A DNA stretch of 64,000 bases from Ohtaekwangia sp. (GTDB lineage Bacteria; Bacteroidota; Bacteroidia; Cytophagales; Cyclobacteriaceae), in contig JAJNPV010000050.1 in NCBI GenBank assembly GCA_021155195.1, positions 744,001 through 808,000 on the forward strand, in the 5' to 3' direction. Of this stretch, positions 1 through 8,743 are shown in pieces. Every line of letters begins with the position of its first letter. The stretch's first letter is position 1. The notes below the pieces were generated by a model that made no database searches, was not told where the DNA came from, and saw only the letters and a program-made list of their open reading frames with translations. A program made the position numbers and the translations under genes.

Positions 1-2
1 CA

Positions 3-680
3 AAAGTTGCTTTGCTTGATCAGGAAGGTGAGGTGATGCAGGATTTTGTTACGGGCAACGATGGTAAGTTTTTGTTCCGCGTTTACGAAAATGAAGATTA
101 CTCATTGTTAGGGGAAACGGATGGATTCATTACCAAACGTCAATCGTATACAACCGTTGGGAAATCAGTTCCACTTGAGTCTTTGAAAGAACTTGTTACA
201 AATATTACACTGGATACGATTATGGTGCTTGATCGTAAAGAGCGCAATAGGATTTTCGTTTTGGAAAATATCTATTTCGAATATAATGAATCATACATCC
301 GTGCTGATGCCGCTAAAGAATTGGATAAACTGGTGACACTACTCAACGATAATACGGATCTAAAAATTGAGATGGGGTCGCATACGGATAGTGTGGCTTC
401 GGAAGCTTATAACATAGAGCTTTCCCAACGCAGAGCAGAATCAACGGTTAATTATCTTATTAAAAAAGGTATTGATCCTGCAAGGCTGGTAGCGAAGGGG
501 TATGGTGAATCCAAACCAATTGCGCGGAATACAAATCCCGATGGCAGTGATAATCCGGTTGGTCGCCAACGCAACCGAAGAACAGAATTTAAGATTCTGG
601 AGATTGGTGCCCTGATTCAAAAGGGTGAGGAGGATGATGACGATAAGTACTTCCGAAACGAACTGAAAAAGAATGAGTGA
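3..680 (+). CDS. OmpA-family protein, C-terminal part (5' end outside window)
   Basis: The reading frame is open from the first bases, so the gene begins upstream and only about 225 C-terminal residues are seen; the TTG at 12 is probably not a start. The tail has the OmpA/MotB peptidoglycan-binding fold: a strand with IYFEYNESYIR, then EMGSHTDSVASEAYNIELSQRRAESTVNYL and GYGESKPI, ending in the conserved NRRTEFKIL strand. The family anchors the outer membrane to peptidoglycan through diaminopimelate. The segment before it (roughly the first 70 residues seen) looks like a carboxypeptidase-regulatory-like beta domain, as in the long Bacteroidota TPR/PD40/OmpA proteins, but the upstream domains cannot be checked. 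The tail is acidic and lysine-rich (EEDDDDK). Confidence 0.9.
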   Translation, partial: KVALLDQEGEVMQDFVTGNDGKFLFRVYENEDYSLLGETDGFITKRQSYTTVGKSVPLESLKELVTNITLDTIMVLDRKERNRIFVLENIYFEYNESYIRADAAKELDKLVTLLNDNTDLKIEMGSHTDSVASEAYNIELSQRRAESTVNYLIKKGIDPARLVAKGYGESKPIARNTNPDGSDNPVGRQRNRRTEFKILEIGALIQKGEEDDDDKYFRNELKKNE

Positions 681-695
681 TCACGCACGCGTGAT
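680..695. other. short hairpin after the OmpA-family gene
   Basis: ATCACGC-ac-GCGTGAT forms a perfect 7-bp stem directly at the stop codon. There is no U-tract, so intrinsic termination is doubtful. A second short palindrome, CCCTAC-gg-GTAGGG, lies at 735-748. The rest of 681-818 shows nothing else clear. Confidence 0.3.
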
Positions 696-818
696 GCCGA
701 TCATATAATTTCCGGTTAAAATTAAGTCAATCCTCCCTACGGGTAGGGTGATTTTAATCTGACCGTAAACAACCTTGCTCGTCATTCGTTCAACAGTGGA
801 ACCCCAAATTCTAGCGTC

Positions 819-3242
819 ATGATTAAAAATTACTTCACCATCGCCCTGAGAAGTTTTTTAAAACACAAATCGTTTACATTTCTCAACATTATTGGTTTAT
901 CGCTTGGCATGGTTGCCAGCCTGCTCATTTTACAATATGTAAAGTACGAGCGCAGCTTCGATGCATTTCACAGCAAGGCGGCAGACATCTATAGAGTGAA
1001 CTACGCCCAGTGGCAGAATGGCAAAGAACGCTTCAACTGTGCAGCTGCTGTGCCGGCTGTGGGTCCAGCGCTAAGGAACAACTTTCCGGAGGTATTGCGC
1101 TTCACGCGCTTGTTTCCGGTTAGTGGCATTGCCAGTTATAACAGTCCCACGCGTGGAGTGATCTCGTTCCGGGAAGATAAAATGCAGATCGCAGACTCAT
1201 CCGTGTTTGAAGTGTTTGATATTAATTTATTGCAAGGAGATAAAATTCAGTCTCTGGCAGGTCCCAACAAAGTGGTGTTGAGTGAACGTGCTGTTAAAAA
1301 ATATTTTGCCGATGAAGATCCGATTGGCAAAACGATTGCATGGGACGGCACACGCAAGTTTGAGGTGACGGGCGTATTTGAAACCCTGCCGGAGAATTCG
1401 CACATCAAGTTTGATTTTTTGTTTTCGTATGCTACGCTGAATGCTGAAACAAACAACGAGTCGGAAAAAGCCTGGGGATGGTATGATTTCAATACATACG
1501 TGTTGTTGCAGCCGGGCACCGACTATAAAGCTTTGCAGGCAAAATTTGACCAATGGCTCGCCAAAGAACGTGCGGAAGATTGGGCGAAGTATAACGGTAA
1601 GCAGGACTTTTGGCTTCAACCGTTAATGGATATTCATTTAGGCGCGGTGTTGCTTCAGGAGTCTCAACCGGAAGATCGTGGCGACCGCGACAGTGTGTAT
1701 GCTCTTTCGGCCATCGCACTCTTCATTTTGATCATCGCTTGGGTTAACTATATAAACTTAGCAACGGCTAAATCTTTTGAGCGTGCTAATGAAGTAGGCG
1801 TGCGCAAGGTGATGGGTGCACAGAAGAGCCAGCTGATGAATCAGTTCTTAAGTGAAGCGGTGTTGGTAAATTTATTCGCGGCAATTCTATCCGTGATAGC
1901 GGTTCGGTTGTTGTGGCCTGGATTCGCAAATTTGTCGGGACGTTCTATTCCACTTGATTATTTATTGCAATCAGATTTTTGGTTGTTGGCGGGTGGATTA
2001 TTTTTAGCAGGCGCATTCCTTGCGGGTTTTTATCCGGCCATCGTACTCTCGGGATTTAAGCCGGTGAGTGTTTTAAAAGGCAAAGTGATGAGCAATCCGC
2101 AAGGGAATTTTTTACGAAAGGGGTTGGTGGTGTTTCAATTCGTAGCTTCGGTGGTGTTGATCAGTGGAAGTGTAATTGTATATCAACAGTTGAAATTTAT
2201 GCGCAACCAGGATTTAGGTATTGATATCCATCAGACCTTGGTATTGAAAGGTCCGGGCGTAGTGGTAGACTCTTTGTTCCAGCAATCGCTGGAAGGCATG
2301 AAGGCAGAAGCGTTGCGCATTCCGGGTGTTAAGAAAATGACAGGCTCTTCGAACGTACCAGGGGATGAAATTTTCTGGGCCAATGGTATCCGGAAGTTAA
2401 CCTCCGATGTGTCAGGGAATATTTCCGGCTACATTGTGGGGATGGATCATGACTATGTGGACGCGTTCGGTTTGGAGATTGTGGAGGGAAGAAATTTTGA
2501 TGTAACAACCAACAGGAGAAAGAGTGTTATTCTGAATCGCGCCATGTCGGAAGCGTTGGATTTCAAAGATGTGAAGAGTGCAATTGGTGAAAAAGTTATT
2601 CAAGGTCGTGACACGATGGAGATCATTGGTGTGCTGGAGAATTATCATCAGATGAGTTTGAAAGAACAGGTGACTCCACTGGTGTACCGCTACACCCCTT
2701 CTTTTGCCCAGTTTCTTTCATTCAAAATGGAGAATGAGAATTATCAGCAAGTTATATCGCACGTGGAGCAAGCGTGGAATACACACTTTCCCGGCAACCC
2801 GATGGAATATTTTTTCTTAGATCAGTTTTTTAATCGCCAGTATGAAAGTGACAAACGCTTTGGTGAGATCTTCAGCATGTTCACTGCACTCGCAATTTTT
2901 GTAGCATGCATGGGGCTGTTTGGGTTAGCTTCCTTCATGACCATTCAACGCACGAAAGAAATTGGCATTCGCAAGGCATTAGGCTCTTCTTCTACCGATG
3001 TTGTCCTTCTTCTTTCAAAAGGTTTTATCCAACTAGTGCTTATCGCGAATTTGATAGCCTGGCCACTTGCGTGGTATCTCATGAGTAATTGGTTGCAAAC
3101 TTTTCCATATCGCATCGATATCAATCCTCTGCTGTTTGTGCTTGCAGGATTAGGTGTAGTAATCATTGCATTTTTATCGGTTGCATTTCAAACTGTACGG
3201 GCTTCCCGTATTAATCCCGCCATTGCGTTAAAGAACGAATGA
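819..3242 (+). CDS. MacB/FtsX-type ABC transporter permease, short form (no prefix domain)
   Basis: Inner-membrane permease of 807 aa with the duplicated MacB-like layout. TM1 is near residues 20-41, followed by a MacB periplasmic core domain (about 45-280) and TMs near 295-315, 345-365 and 385-410. The linker RKGLVVFQF leads into a TM at about 432-455. A second periplasmic domain runs to about 680, and three C-terminal TMs follow. Signature cytoplasmic loops ANEVGVRKVMGA and KEIGIRKALGSS are present in the two halves. These proteins normally work with a LolD/MacB-type ATPase in lipoprotein or peptide export, or in mechanotransmission, but no ATPase gene lies nearby. It ends 19 bp before the Nramp-like gene and lacks the PadR neighbour and prefix domain of the cluster at 38-56 kb. 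The substrate is unknown. Confidence 0.9.
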   Translation: MIKNYFTIALRSFLKHKSFTFLNIIGLSLGMVASLLILQYVKYERSFDAFHSKAADIYRVNYAQWQNGKERFNCAAAVPAVGPALRNNFPEVLRFTRLFPVSGIASYNSPTRGVISFREDKMQIADSSVFEVFDINLLQGDKIQSLAGPNKVVLSERAVKKYFADEDPIGKTIAWDGTRKFEVTGVFETLPENSHIKFDFLFSYATLNAETNNESEKAWGWYDFNTYVLLQPGTDYKALQAKFDQWLAKERAEDWAKYNGKQDFWLQPLMDIHLGAVLLQESQPEDRGDRDSVYALSAIALFILIIAWVNYINLATAKSFERANEVGVRKVMGAQKSQLMNQFLSEAVLVNLFAAILSVIAVRLLWPGFANLSGRSIPLDYLLQSDFWLLAGGLFLAGAFLAGFYPAIVLSGFKPVSVLKGKVMSNPQGNFLRKGLVVFQFVASVVLISGSVIVYQQLKFMRNQDLGIDIHQTLVLKGPGVVVDSLFQQSLEGMKAEALRIPGVKKMTGSSNVPGDEIFWANGIRKLTSDVSGNISGYIVGMDHDYVDAFGLEIVEGRNFDVTTNRRKSVILNRAMSEALDFKDVKSAIGEKVIQGRDTMEIIGVLENYHQMSLKEQVTPLVYRYTPSFAQFLSFKMENENYQQVISHVEQAWNTHFPGNPMEYFFLDQFFNRQYESDKRFGEIFSMFTALAIFVACMGLFGLASFMTIQRTKEIGIRKALGSSSTDVVLLLSKGFIQLVLIANLIAWPLAWYLMSNWLQTFPYRIDINPLLFVLAGLGVVIIAFLSVAFQTVRASRINPAIALKNE

Positions 3243-3261
3243 TTTATCCACCAGACACTAT

Positions 3262-4611
3262 TTGACTACCGATCCCTACATCATCAGTGAACACACCGTA
3301 AAGGAACCCCCGCGTTCTTTTATGGCGAGTTTAAAATTTTTAGGACCGGGTTTTATTCTTTCAGCTTCTATTGTGGGTTCGGGCGAGTTGATTGCCACCA
3401 CGGTGCTTGGCGCGAGTGCTGGTTTTGCTGCGTTATGGATTATCATCATTAGCTGTCTTGCCAAAGTAGCTGTGCAATTGGAATTTGGACGGCACGCCAT
3501 TCTAACCGGAGAAACAGCAGGGCAATCATTTAACAAGTTACCGGGTCTGCGAATAGGAAAAGCTAACTGGTCGGTGTGGATGTTGTTGATCTTGCAAACG
3601 CTTAAGGTGGTTCAGATTGGCGGCATCATTGGAAGTGCGTCAGTTGTGTTGCATTTACTTTTTCCCGCTGTCAACATTGTGGTGTGGGTGCTGATCATTG
3701 CAACGTTTGCAGCAGCGTTGATTTATAATGGAAAGTATGTCATGATCGAAAAAATATCGTTGCTCATGATTTTACTTTTTACGGTACTCACGTTAGTTTC
3801 ACTTTTCTCAATTCAGTTTACAGAGTTTGCTTTCTCCTTTACGGATATGATAAATGGGCAACGATTTAAACTCACACCCGAAGAAATAGGAATTGCACTG
3901 GGAGCTTTTGGAATAACCGGAGTGGCCAGTGATGAAATTATAGCTTACAATTATTGGTGTATTGAAAAAGGATATGCCAGTTATGCCGGCCCGCCTACAC
4001 ATACACCCGAGTGGGAAAAAAGAGCGCAAGGCTGGATCAATGTGATGTACATCGATGCGGTGGTGGCGATGGTTATCTACACGCTCGTAACAGTAACATT
4101 TTATTTATTGGGAGCCGCTATTTTGCATGGCCGCGAAACTGTTCCGCATGGGAATCAGGTAATTGAAACGCTGGCGCTAATTTACACGCAGTCGCTGGGC
4201 AACGAAATAAAAACAATGTACCTCGTTGGGGCATTCTTTGTTTTGTTTTCCAGTGTGTATGCTACCCTGGCTTATTGGACGCGCGTATTTACCGATCTCT
4301 CGGGGCAGGTTGGTTGGCTCGACTTCACCAATCAAACAAAGAGAAATAAAGTAATTTCTTTGTTGGGAATAATTTTTCCATTTGTGTGGGCAAGCATGTT
4401 TCTCTTCATTCAATTGCCCGTGTTGATGGTGCTATCAGGTGGAATTGTGGGTTCAGTCATGTTGATTATTGTGATCTATGCTGCGTGGAATTTTAAATAC
4501 AAACGCAAGCAGGAACTAACAACCAGTACATTTTATAATGTTCTCTTTTGGGTTAGCTTGTTATCGATCACCTGGGTAGGAGTGTATGGGTTGATTCAGG
4601 TGTTTAGGTGA
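3262..4611 (+). CDS. divergent Nramp-family (SLC11-like) transporter
   Basis: A 449-aa polytopic membrane protein with about 11 TMs and the Nramp/APC fold: LGPGFILSASIVGSGELIATT in TM1 and GAFGITGVASDEIIAYNYW in TM6. Canonical Nramp Mn/Fe transporters carry DPGN in TM1 and a methionine-containing motif in TM6. Here the first is replaced by GSGE (residues 39-42) and the second by SDE (223-225), so the metal site must differ and Mn/Fe transport cannot be assumed. The start is a TTG at 3262, 19 bp after the permease stop; an ATG at 3322 would remove 20 polar residues before TM1 and is possible. It ends at a strong bidirectional terminator. Confidence 0.85.
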   Translation: MTTDPYIISEHTVKEPPRSFMASLKFLGPGFILSASIVGSGELIATTVLGASAGFAALWIIIISCLAKVAVQLEFGRHAILTGETAGQSFNKLPGLRIGKANWSVWMLLILQTLKVVQIGGIIGSASVVLHLLFPAVNIVVWVLIIATFAAALIYNGKYVMIEKISLLMILLFTVLTLVSLFSIQFTEFAFSFTDMINGQRFKLTPEEIGIALGAFGITGVASDEIIAYNYWCIEKGYASYAGPPTHTPEWEKRAQGWINVMYIDAVVAMVIYTLVTVTFYLLGAAILHGRETVPHGNQVIETLALIYTQSLGNEIKTMYLVGAFFVLFSSVYATLAYWTRVFTDLSGQVGWLDFTNQTKRNKVISLLGIIFPFVWASMFLFIQLPVLMVLSGGIVGSVMLIIVIYAAWNFKYKRKQELTTSTFYNVLFWVSLLSITWVGVYGLIQVFR

Positions 4612-4659
4612 GTTATTCTATTAGGGAAGTTTATACTTTCCTTTCTATCTTAGAAATTA

Positions 4660-4701
4660 AAGCCACAGATTCACTGATTAAATTCTGTGAATCTGTGGCT
4701 T
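4660..4701. terminator. bidirectional intrinsic terminator between convergent genes
   Basis: A perfect 15-bp inverted repeat has arms at 4660-4674 (AAGCCACAGATTCAC) and 4687-4701 around a 12-nt loop. An A/T-rich run follows on each side (TAAAAAA on the right). It sits between the Nramp-like gene and the convergent S9 peptidase gene, so it can serve both. Confidence 0.85.
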
Positions 4702-4707
4702 AAAAAA

Positions 4708-7530
4708 TCAATACCCTTTTGTAATTCCTTTTTCTATTGCGGGCACACCTTCTTTCATCCACGGTGGCATGGGTACACCTTTCAAATAGTAGTCAAAAAA
4801 TTGCTTCATGCGAATTTGAAAGTCCATTCTGTTTTCGCGCTTCACCGGCCAGTGTGGTTCACCATTGTAGTTCAGCATCCATACAGGTTTGTTTAATCTA
4901 CGCAGCGCCATATACATTTCTATACCTTGATACCACGGCACAGCGCCATCAGCATCGTTATGAAGTAACAGTAATGGAGTTTTAATTTTATCTGCAAAGA
5001 ATATGGGCGAGTTCTCGATATAGTGCATGGGTTTTTCCCACAAACTTCCACCAATGCGACTTTGAGAATGTTCATATTGAAACATTCTACTTAACCCACT
5101 TTCCCACCGGATGCCACCATACGCGCTAATCATATTTGCAACAATAGCTCCGGCCTCACCCGCTTTAAATAAATCGGTGCGCGTAACCATGTAAGCCGTT
5201 TGATACCCACCCCAACTATGTCCTTGAATACCAATATTCTTTTCATCAACAAATCCTTTTGAGATCAGTTGAGTAACACCGGGCATGATACAGTTCATGG
5301 CACTTTCGCCAGGGAATCCAACCTTGTAAACAATGTCGGGTACAAATACGAGGTAGCCATCACTTACATAAGTTGAACGATTGATGGTTGAGCGAAGTGG
5401 AGTGGGGTGTGTATACCCATGAAGATTATCGCTTTCTTTTTCATAGAAGTAAACAATCATGGGGTACTTTTTCTTTGGATCAAAACCTTCGGGTTTGTAA
5501 AGCAATCCTTGCAAAGGAATGTTGTCGAGTGAAGTCCAGTTTACTAATTCTACATTTCCCCAGAAATAATTTTTCATTTGAGGATTTGCATCGCTGATCT
5601 TTTTTGGTGTTGAAAGATTTAAATCGGAAACCCATACATCCGGGAACTCACGAAAACTTTCACGCGTGAAGAGAATTTTATCTGCTTGCTTTGCTTTCAC
5701 TACTCCGCCAAAGCGATAATTATCCATCAGCAGCTTTGTAAGCTTTCCATCTTTCAGCGAGAGCTTATAGTAGCCAGCAGCTTTTGTAGTTTCATTAAAG
5801 GCAGAAAGTAAAAGTTCCTGAACAGGATCGAAAAAGCGTTGTTCAAAATCTAACCGTACATTACGAAACACAATTTTTTCTTGTCTGCCGATTTTAGTCA
5901 GATTAACCGGAGCTTTTTTGTTTTCTGGATCAAGTGCCCAAAGGTCGTAACGATCATACACAATAAACTGTTGATCATTGGCCATCCACCCCGCTGCGCC
6001 ATAACTGCTAGGATAATCTGGATGATCATCTTCTTCATCGGCAAGCGCTACTTTTAAATCAGGCGCGAGTTTGATGATGCGATCAGTAGCAACCGAGTAG
6101 GAGAACCATGCCGTGTCGGGTAAACTAAACCAGTAGACAAAATTTGCTTTGGGCGAAAGGCTTGCATTTCCTTTTACTTGTGTGGCAATCTTTTTGCGTG
6201 ATTTATCTTTTGTGTTGTATAGATATAGATCATTGGCCGAAAATCCTTCCCAGGTAATTGCTTTGCGGTACGGCACATTGGTTTCACCCAGAAGAGTGGC
6301 AGAGTTTCCTTCATCACCCAGGTCAATAGAAGGAACTGCTGCATCAGCTAATTGCATCAATTCTTTGGTAGCAAGATTTATGGATGCCAAATAGGATCTT
6401 CTTTTCTCACCGGCTAACTGCCGGTTTTGTTGTGGATAAATGTATGGATCATCACCATGCCAGATTTCTACGCTCACAATTTCTTCAGTTAACAAGGTTG
6501 TGTCTTGAACGATCGGCTTCGGTGCCGAGCCGAAGAAAAGATTATTGCCGTCCTTTGAAAACAAGGGTGTATAATTTTCACTCACGATCCAGTTTTGTGG
6601 AATGCCCATCGAAGTTTCAACATCTAATAATTGGGCAGAAGCGTTTCCTGTTTTCCAATGATACAGTTTGAAAAATCGGATCTGCGCTTTAGTTGTATCG
6701 GCATCCAACAGGAATGCAGTTTGAGTTCCGTCTTCACTTACCGACAGGCCTTTGTATTTATATTTTGGTTTTCCTTCATGGAGATTCTTAAGTTCACTCT
6801 TCTGTAAATCGTACCAATACACTCCGGCTTTCATGGTGGAGTCATTTCCGGTGGAACTAAACAGCAAGCCTTGTCCATGCTTTGCAAACGTATAATCCGT
6901 TACATACCCAAATAAGGTTTCTTTGTTGTTGGTTAGATTTCTTAATACTAACGTATAGCCTGTATCATCAGAATTCTTTCTTGGTTTTTTTACTTTCTTG
7001 GTAGCATCAGGTTTGGCTTCTCCTGCTTTAGGTTTCTCTTCCTTTTTCACTTCTTGTTGCCACGCTACCCAGCCACCGGCTTTCTCTGGTACTTTATACG
7101 ATTTTACGTCAGCTACTTTCTCTGTCTTGCGATTAGAGAATGAATAGATTCCCAACGAATCCTTTGGCAGATCGTCTTTCTTTTTTTTCTGTCTTCGAAG
7201 TTCTTTCACCACCTCTTGTTGGGGCTTGATTTTAAAAATTGCATACCGACTATCAAATGTGAGTGAAATATCAGCGGCTCGCTTCACCGAATCTTGGGTG
7301 TTGGATTTTAGATTGTAGAAAATGACTTTTCCGTCTCCATCTTGCGGATTAACGGTAAACGCAGCGTTGGCTCCATCAGGAGTTAATCCTTTATAGGGAA
7401 TTTCTTTCCAACTGTCGTACACCGTATAGTCCAATGCTTTTTTAGCGGAGGGTTGGGTTATAGAGGATTTTTTCTGGCCAAAGCTCAGGCCACTTATAAG
7501 CAGGAAAGTTGTTAGTAATATTAACCGCAT
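4708..7530 (-). CDS. S9-family prolyl-oligopeptidase-like peptidase, secreted
   Basis: Serine peptidase of 940 aa with an N-terminal signal peptide (MRLILLTTFLLISGLSFGQ) that fixes the start at 7530; an upstream in-frame ATG at 7599 would bury the signal behind 23 polar residues. The N-terminal about 650 residues are beta-propeller-like, with repeated WxxxxxY/LF strands. The C-terminal alpha/beta-hydrolase domain has the nucleophile Ser772 in GHSWGG, an Asp in LLLHNDADGAVPW and a His in NGEPHWPV. It is related to DPP IV/acylaminoacyl peptidases and probably cleaves peptides in the periplasm. A Lys-rich insertion (KKEEKPKAGEAKPDATKKVKK) lies near residues 160-185. It is transcribed alone, towards the terminator shared with the Nramp-like gene. 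Confidence 0.93.
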   Translation of the reverse strand: MRLILLTTFLLISGLSFGQKKSSITQPSAKKALDYTVYDSWKEIPYKGLTPDGANAAFTVNPQDGDGKVIFYNLKSNTQDSVKRAADISLTFDSRYAIFKIKPQQEVVKELRRQKKKKDDLPKDSLGIYSFSNRKTEKVADVKSYKVPEKAGGWVAWQQEVKKEEKPKAGEAKPDATKKVKKPRKNSDDTGYTLVLRNLTNNKETLFGYVTDYTFAKHGQGLLFSSTGNDSTMKAGVYWYDLQKSELKNLHEGKPKYKYKGLSVSEDGTQTAFLLDADTTKAQIRFFKLYHWKTGNASAQLLDVETSMGIPQNWIVSENYTPLFSKDGNNLFFGSAPKPIVQDTTLLTEEIVSVEIWHGDDPYIYPQQNRQLAGEKRRSYLASINLATKELMQLADAAVPSIDLGDEGNSATLLGETNVPYRKAITWEGFSANDLYLYNTKDKSRKKIATQVKGNASLSPKANFVYWFSLPDTAWFSYSVATDRIIKLAPDLKVALADEEDDHPDYPSSYGAAGWMANDQQFIVYDRYDLWALDPENKKAPVNLTKIGRQEKIVFRNVRLDFEQRFFDPVQELLLSAFNETTKAAGYYKLSLKDGKLTKLLMDNYRFGGVVKAKQADKILFTRESFREFPDVWVSDLNLSTPKKISDANPQMKNYFWGNVELVNWTSLDNIPLQGLLYKPEGFDPKKKYPMIVYFYEKESDNLHGYTHPTPLRSTINRSTYVSDGYLVFVPDIVYKVGFPGESAMNCIMPGVTQLISKGFVDEKNIGIQGHSWGGYQTAYMVTRTDLFKAGEAGAIVANMISAYGGIRWESGLSRMFQYEHSQSRIGGSLWEKPMHYIENSPIFFADKIKTPLLLLHNDADGAVPWYQGIEMYMALRRLNKPVWMLNYNGEPHWPVKRENRMDFQIRMKQFFDYYLKGVPMPPWMKEGVPAIEKGITKGY

Positions 7531-7614
7531 AGTATTTTTTCTTTTTGTGAAAATACTCACTGAACCAGAACTGAGATTAATAAATTTTATCAATGGCAAT
7601 GCCTCACTCTGAGC

Positions 7615-7622
7615 TATCTTTG
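7615..7622 (+). promoter_or_regulatory. candidate Bacteroidota -7 box for the DUF2721 gene
   Basis: TATCTTTG matches the Bacteroidota -7 consensus TAnnTTTG and lies 17 bp upstream of the ATG at 7640. No convincing -33 TTTG is seen. Confidence 0.45.
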
Positions 7623-7639
7623 GCGATAATCAATACACA

Positions 7640-8080
7640 ATGGAACTTACCCTTACTACCCCGGCTTTGCTATTTCCAACGGTTTCGCTGATTCTGCTCG
7701 CATTTACCAATCGGTTTTTAGCGGTAGCTGCCCTTATTCGCAAGTTGGCCAGTGAGTATCATACCAAAGAAGATAAACGAATAGCCGATCAGATTCAAAA
7801 TCTACGCGTGCGTTTACGGCTCATTCGCGATATGCAAATGCTGAGTATAGTTGCGTTGTTTTTAAGTGTACTCAGCATGTTCTTTTTGTTTAACGGCCAG
7901 GAGCAAATAGCCAAATATGTTTTTGGGGCCGCGTTAATCTCACTAATGATTTCGTTGGGAATGTGCTTGCGCGAGATTCAGATTTCTACCCGCGCGTTAT
8001 CCATTCAACTGAAGGACATTGGGGAAGAAGTTCAATTGTGGGATCCGATTAAGAAATTGGTAAAGAAGAAGGGTGACTAA
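7640..8080 (+). CDS. DUF2721-family membrane protein
   Basis: Small membrane protein of 146 aa. It has a hydrophobic N-terminal segment (about 8-33), a basic amphipathic stretch (KEDKRIADQIQNLRVRLRLIRDMQ), two central TMs (about 70-90 and 96-115), and a charged C-terminal tail. The length and the pattern LTTPALLFPTVSLILLAFTNRFLAV match DUF2721, a family of unknown function. Its stop overlaps the stop of the convergent 8077-8742 gene by a few bases. It is divergent from the S9 peptidase. Confidence 0.8.
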   Translation: MELTLTTPALLFPTVSLILLAFTNRFLAVAALIRKLASEYHTKEDKRIADQIQNLRVRLRLIRDMQMLSIVALFLSVLSMFFLFNGQEQIAKYVFGAALISLMISLGMCLREIQISTRALSIQLKDIGEEVQLWDPIKKLVKKKGD

Positions 8081-8742
8081 CCGGGATTATTTACAAACCA
8101 TAACACCATGGTTGAGATAAACCCAATCAGGAACAACAAAGCTCTTTTATACGACCGTGTTTTTATAAATTCATAGATGGAAAGTAATCCAATGATTGCC
8201 AGGATAAATGCAGCAGGCGCAAAGTCCTCTTTCTCAAAAGTAGCAATTGAAAGGTTACCATGATAAATCATCAATCCCGGCAGCAGCCAAACCAGGCTGT
8301 GCAAGTTTTTCCACTGCCTCCCTAATTTTCGTTCACTGGCTTTGTTTGAAGTAATCAACATCAGAGCCAAAATAGGTATCATAATCCAAACCGGCTGCAA
8401 GGCAGGTTCCAGCAACTGATCTAAAATGGATTGATCGCGTTTTAAAAAGAAGAGCCCACTGACTAACCCGTGTGTGAGCAACCACGTTCCGGCAGCAATG
8501 CCTAAATCTTTACGATATTTTAACAGCCAACGGAGGTATGGATTTTCTTTAAAGAACCCCAATCGCATAAACATGGATGGCAATAAAGTAAGAGTCAGTA
8601 ATACTGTTCCGCAAATGGCGCTAAACCCAGCAGGCTCGCCAACCTGAAAATAGCCTAAGCCTAAAAGGACTACTAACGTTGGGATGCTTATAATCCATAG
8701 CCATTTTTTTAAATCAACTTTAACAAGATCTAAAAGAACCAT
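8077..8742 (-). CDS. ferric-reductase-like membrane protein, MsrQ/YedZ-like
   Basis: Polytopic protein of 221 aa with six or seven hydrophobic segments. The core resembles the ferric-reductase-like haem-binding domain: KYRKDLGIAAGTWLLTHGLVSGLFF, then LMLITSNKASERKLGRQWKNLHSLVWLLPGLMIYHG. Histidines in LTHG, NLHSL and IYHG could be haem ligands. The spacing R-LG-xW-xxLH is the MsrQ pattern, but no MsrP partner gene is visible, so the electron acceptor is unknown. It starts 1 bp after the purM stop and is probably co-transcribed with it. Confidence 0.6.
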   Translation of the reverse strand: MVLLDLVKVDLKKWLWIISIPTLVVLLGLGYFQVGEPAGFSAICGTVLLTLTLLPSMFMRLGFFKENPYLRWLLKYRKDLGIAAGTWLLTHGLVSGLFFLKRDQSILDQLLEPALQPVWIMIPILALMLITSNKASERKLGRQWKNLHSLVWLLPGLMIYHGNLSIATFEKEDFAPAAFILAIIGLLSIYEFIKTRSYKRALLFLIGFISTMVLWFVNNPG

Positions 8743-8743
8743 A

